Below are positions 61,711 through 64,000 of a DNA stretch of 64,000 nucleotides, piece after piece. How positions within the stretch are numbered: the stretch's first letter is position 1; each line of letters begins with the position of its first letter. Below the pieces are notes generated by a model, which saw only the letters and a program-made list of their open reading frames with translations, was not told the origin of the DNA and made no database searches. Made by a program: the position numbers and the translations under genes. The stretch is from JAPHSX01 sp050298555 (GTDB lineage: Bacteria > Pseudomonadota > Gammaproteobacteria > Thiohalomonadales > Thiohalomonadaceae): assembly GCA_050298555.1 (NCBI GenBank), contig JBNKUL010000057.1, forward strand, positions 1-64,000. The letters run 5' to 3'.

Positions 61711-62942
61711 CCTGTAACCCTCTCCGGTACTGGCTTGGTCTTCTCGAACTTCGGAATGATGGCCAAAGCGATGAAGAATACGAAGTAGTAGATGGTGCCG
61801 ATTTGCGCGATCAGAGTCAGCAGTGCGGTGGACGGCTTCATACCGAGGTAACCCAGTACGATGAAGTCAACCACGAACACCATCAGCAGTACCTTGTAGC
61901 ACAGGCCACGATAGCGGATGGACTTGACCGGGCTGCGATCCAGCCAGGGCAGGAAGAACAGAATGACAACCGCGGCACCCATTACGACGACACCGGGGAA
62001 TGCAGAACCGGCAATAGACGGTACCGCACGCAGCATGGCGTAGAACGGGGTGAAGTACCATACCGGCGCAATGTGCGGCGGGGTCTTCAGGGCGTTGGCC
62101 GGCTCAAAGTTGGGGTGCTCGATAAAGAAGCCGCCCATCTCCGGTGCGAAGAACAGAATCGCGCAGAAGACGATAAGGAAGCCGATAACACCGACGATGT
62201 CCTTCACGGTGTAGTAGGGGTGGAAGGGAATGCCATCCAGCGGGATGCCGTTCTCGTCCTTGTTCTTCTTGATCTCAACGCCGTCGGGGTTGTTGGAGCC
62301 AACCTCGTGCAGTGCGATGATGTGCGCAACCACCAGACCCAGCAGAACGATCGGCAGGGCGATAACGTGGAAGGCGAAGAAGCGGTTCAGGGTGGCGTCG
62401 GAGACGACGTAGTCACCACGAATCCAGATGGAGAGGTCCTCACCGACGAACGGCACGGCGGCGAACAGGTTAACGATAACCTGGGCACCCCAGTAGGACA
62501 TCTGGCCCCAGGGCAGCAGGTAGCCGAAGAAGGCCTCGGCCATCAGCGCCAGGTAGATGAGGCAGCCGAAGATCCAGATCAGCTCGCGCGGCGCCTTGTA
62601 CGAACCGTACATCAGGCCACGGAACATGTGGAGGTAGACCACGGCGAAGAACGCGGATGCACCGGTGGAGTGCATGTAGCGAATCAGCCAGCCCCAGTCG
62701 ACATCACGCATGATGTACTCGACCGAACCGAAGGCCAAGGCGCCGTCGGGCTTGTAGTTCATGGTCAGAAGGATGCCGGAGACGATCTGGATAACCAGAA
62801 CCAGCAGAGCCAGGGAACCGAAGAAGTACCAGAAGTTGAAGTTCTTCGGCGCGTAGTACTCGGAAAGGTGCTCTTTCCACATCTTGGTCAGGGGGAAGCG
62901 CGCGTCCACCCAGCCAAGAAGTTGCGTCATCTTATCGCTCAT
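61707..62942 (-). CDS. petB: PetB, cytochrome b of the bc1 complex
   Basis: 411 residues, eight or so membrane helices. Haem ligands are in RYMHSTGASAFFAVVYLHMFRG and the later FHVIALPIVLLGLVVAHIIALH stretch. Quinol site GYLLPWGQMSYWG and PEW-like FAPEMGG regions are present (PEW is not seen in the usual form). It carries quinol oxidation and reduction in the Q cycle. It overlaps petA by 1 nt and petC by 4 nt. Confidence 0.97.
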   Translation of the reverse strand: MSDKMTQLLGWVDARFPLTKMWKEHLSEYYAPKNFNFWYFFGSLALLVLVIQIVSGILLTMNYKPDGALAFGSVEYIMRDVDWGWLIRYMHSTGASAFFAVVYLHMFRGLMYGSYKAPRELIWIFGCLIYLALMAEAFFGYLLPWGQMSYWGAQVIVNLFAAVPFVGEDLSIWIRGDYVVSDATLNRFFAFHVIALPIVLLGLVVAHIIALHEVGSNNPDGVEIKKNKDENGIPLDGIPFHPYYTVKDIVGVIGFLIVFCAILFFAPEMGGFFIEHPNFEPANALKTPPHIAPVWYFTPFYAMLRAVPSIAGSAFPGVVVMGAAVVILFFLPWLDRSPVKSIRYRGLCYKVLLMVFVVDFIVLGYLGMKPSTALLTLIAQIGTIYYFVFFIALAIIPKFEKTKPVPERVTG

Positions 62943-63538
62943 TATGCAACTCCTTCGTCATCACCGACCAGGATGGTGGTGTCGGTCAGGAACTTGTAGG
63001 GCGGAACCTGCAGGTTCTTCGGAGCCGGTACACCGGCGAATACGCGGCCGGCCAGGTCGAAGCGCGAGCCGTGGCAGGGGCAGAAGAAGCCGCCCTTCCA
63101 GTCTGCGCCCAGGTCGGCCGGGGCGATGTCCGGGCGATAGGTCGGGGAGCAACCGAGGTGGGTACAGATACCTACCAGTACCACATACTCTTCACGCTGA
63201 GCACGGGTGGGGTTCTTGGCCCACTCGGGCTGCTGCCCGGTGTTATCGGAGTTCGGGTCCAGCAGCCTGGGGTCGTTCGAGGGCAGATCCTTCAGGTTCT
63301 GCTCGGTACGACGCACCACCCATACGGGTTTACCGCGCCACTCTACGGTCATCATCTGACCGGGCTCCAGCTTGCTCACGTCCGCCTCTACCGGTGCACC
63401 GGCAGCTTGGGCGCGAGCACTGGGCTGCATGGACAATACGAACGGGGCAACAACTGCCGCTGCACCTGCCGCGCCCACCACACTGGTGGCCGCGGTCAGG
63501 AAGCGGCGTCGACCCTTATCTACGCCTTGTGTGCTCAT
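62942..63538 (-). CDS. petA: PetA, Rieske iron-sulfur protein of the bc1 complex
   Basis: 198 residues from the ATG at 63538 (GGAGAGG site). The N-terminus GRRRFLTAATSVVGAAGAAAVV is a Tat signal and membrane anchor. The [2Fe-2S] ligands are in CTHLGC and CPCHGS, with the GRV and P-loop stretches expected. It is the first gene of petABC. Confidence 0.97.
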   Translation of the reverse strand: MSTQGVDKGRRRFLTAATSVVGAAGAAAVVAPFVLSMQPSARAQAAGAPVEADVSKLEPGQMMTVEWRGKPVWVVRRTEQNLKDLPSNDPRLLDPNSDNTGQQPEWAKNPTRAQREEYVVLVGICTHLGCSPTYRPDIAPADLGADWKGGFFCPCHGSRFDLAGRVFAGVPAPKNLQVPPYKFLTDTTILVGDDEGVA

Positions 63539-63574
63539 TAAGCCTCTCCCAACAATAAATGTAAGACTTTGGAT

Positions 63575-63632
63575 AAAAAACCGTGCCGGCAAAAAGCCGG
63601 CGCCGCCATGTCCACGGGAGGGGACATGGCGG
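63575..63632 (-). terminator. Double hairpin upstream of petA, probable terminator of the Nif3-family gene
   Basis: CCGCCATGTCC / GGACATGGCGG (63603-63632, 11-bp stem) and GCCGGC / GCCGGC (63585-63601) lie in tandem; on the minus strand ACGG and then six T's follow. They separate the Nif3-family gene from petABC. Confidence 0.7.
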
Positions 63633-63732
63633 AAAAATTCAACGTATCAGGAAATTCTAAATTTCCAGCGCAATGATAGCCGGGCATTCTCTTATAAAGG
63701 GGCTCTTCAGGTCAAGTTGCTCGACCTTATGG

Positions 63733-64000
63733 TTACACCGGATTGGCGATATCAACGAATTGATTTTCCAGAGCAAAATGGTCGGCTAAATGACTCCCCA
63801 GTGCCCTGGCACCGTAGCGTTCGGTGGCATGGTGGCCGGCGGCAATATAGTGGATACCCAGCTCACGGGCGAGGTGCACCGTAGGCTCGGAGATCTCACC
63901 GCTGATGTAGGCGTCGAGCCCCAGCGCCGCCGCCTGCTCGATATAGCCCTGGGCACCGCCACTGCACCAGCCGACACGGCGGATGGGGTGGTCCCCCCCC
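63733..64000 (-). CDS. Nif3-like dinuclear metal centre protein (C-terminal part)
   Basis: 89 codons up to the window edge, C-terminal end complete. The translation contains RRVGWCSGGAQGYIEQA, ISGEISEPTVHLARE, AAGHHATERYGARALG and ends VDIANPV. These are the family motifs of YbgI/Nif3 (the H-x-x-x-E metal site is HHATE). The true function of this metal-binding hexamer is unsettled. Its position upstream of petA is the usual one in gammaproteobacteria. The eight C's at the window end read as Gly codons in frame. Confidence 0.9.
   Translation of the reverse strand, partial: GGDHPIRRVGWCSGGAQGYIEQAAALGLDAYISGEISEPTVHLARELGIHYIAAGHHATERYGARALGSHLADHFALENQFVDIANPV

Noticed and set aside
63993..64000. 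Poly-C end as a sequencing artefact (poly-G reads)
   Set aside because: In frame it gives Gly codons before DHPIRRV, which fits the Nif3 family, and the window may simply be cut here.

Overview
The window reads as the start of a gammaproteobacterial contig with GC-rich, densely packed genes. The first 32 bases match the Illumina TruSeq read-2 adapter, so real sequence begins at about position 33. Most of the window is conserved chromosomal backbone. Gene content and order follow two known neighbourhoods: the E. coli 'minute 2' order (mraZ to lpxC, secA, mutT, yacG, zapD, coaE, pilus genes, nadC, ampD, ampE) and the Pseudomonas order (rsmI, lpoA, yraN, gmhA, sspB, sspA, petCBA). meso-DAP-type MurE, LpxC, LpoA, FadL-type and retropepsin-type envelope proteins fit a Gram-negative cell. 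I cannot place it below class level from the sequence alone.

Region by region. 33-4455 (minus): two DUF1538 membrane proteins, a PII-like protein, a CBS-pair protein, ampD, ampE, cobU and the start of cobT, packed as one probable operon. 4555-7780 (plus): a membrane-anchored retropepsin-like protease, an AGCS amino acid:cation symporter, an FKBP isomerase and nadC, with a REP doublet after the symporter. 7790-20546 is an accessory block that separates nadC from pilB: a metallopeptidase-like lipoprotein with a small exported partner, a 1677-residue repeat lipoprotein, and a plus-strand set of CHASE2 adenylate cyclase, SH3 protein, M48 protease and FadL-like outer-membrane protein. 20669-26147 (plus): pilB, pilC, pilD, coaE, zapD, yacG. 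26144-33784 (minus): lipoprotein, Nudix/ThiE-like fusion, argJ, secA, CapA-like lipoprotein, M23 peptidase. dciA stands alone on the plus strand.

34359-52856 (minus) is the division and cell wall (dcw) cluster, mraZ to ftsZ plus lpxC, with overlapping start and stop codons through most of its length and a readable promoter and MraZ operator upstream of mraZ. It makes the peptidoglycan precursors (MurC, D, E, F, G, MraY, Ddl, MurB) and the division machine (FtsL, I, W, Q, A, Z). 53144-53493 (minus) is RNase P RNA with its own promoter. Then come rsmI (minus) and lpoA-yraN-gmhA/diaA (plus), an accessory patch (FAD oxidase, macro-domain protein, a low-GC membrane protein, an intergenic repeat), sspB-sspA and petC-petB-petA (minus, cytochrome bc1), and the end of a Nif3-family gene cut by the window edge.

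The parts most worth a second look are the DUF1538/PII-like/CBS module, the 12.8-kb accessory block between nadC and pilB (with no pilA pilin gene), the repeat lipoprotein in it, the CHASE2 cyclase/SH3/M48/OMP set, and the patch at 58.7-59.7 kb where base composition changes inside a gene.
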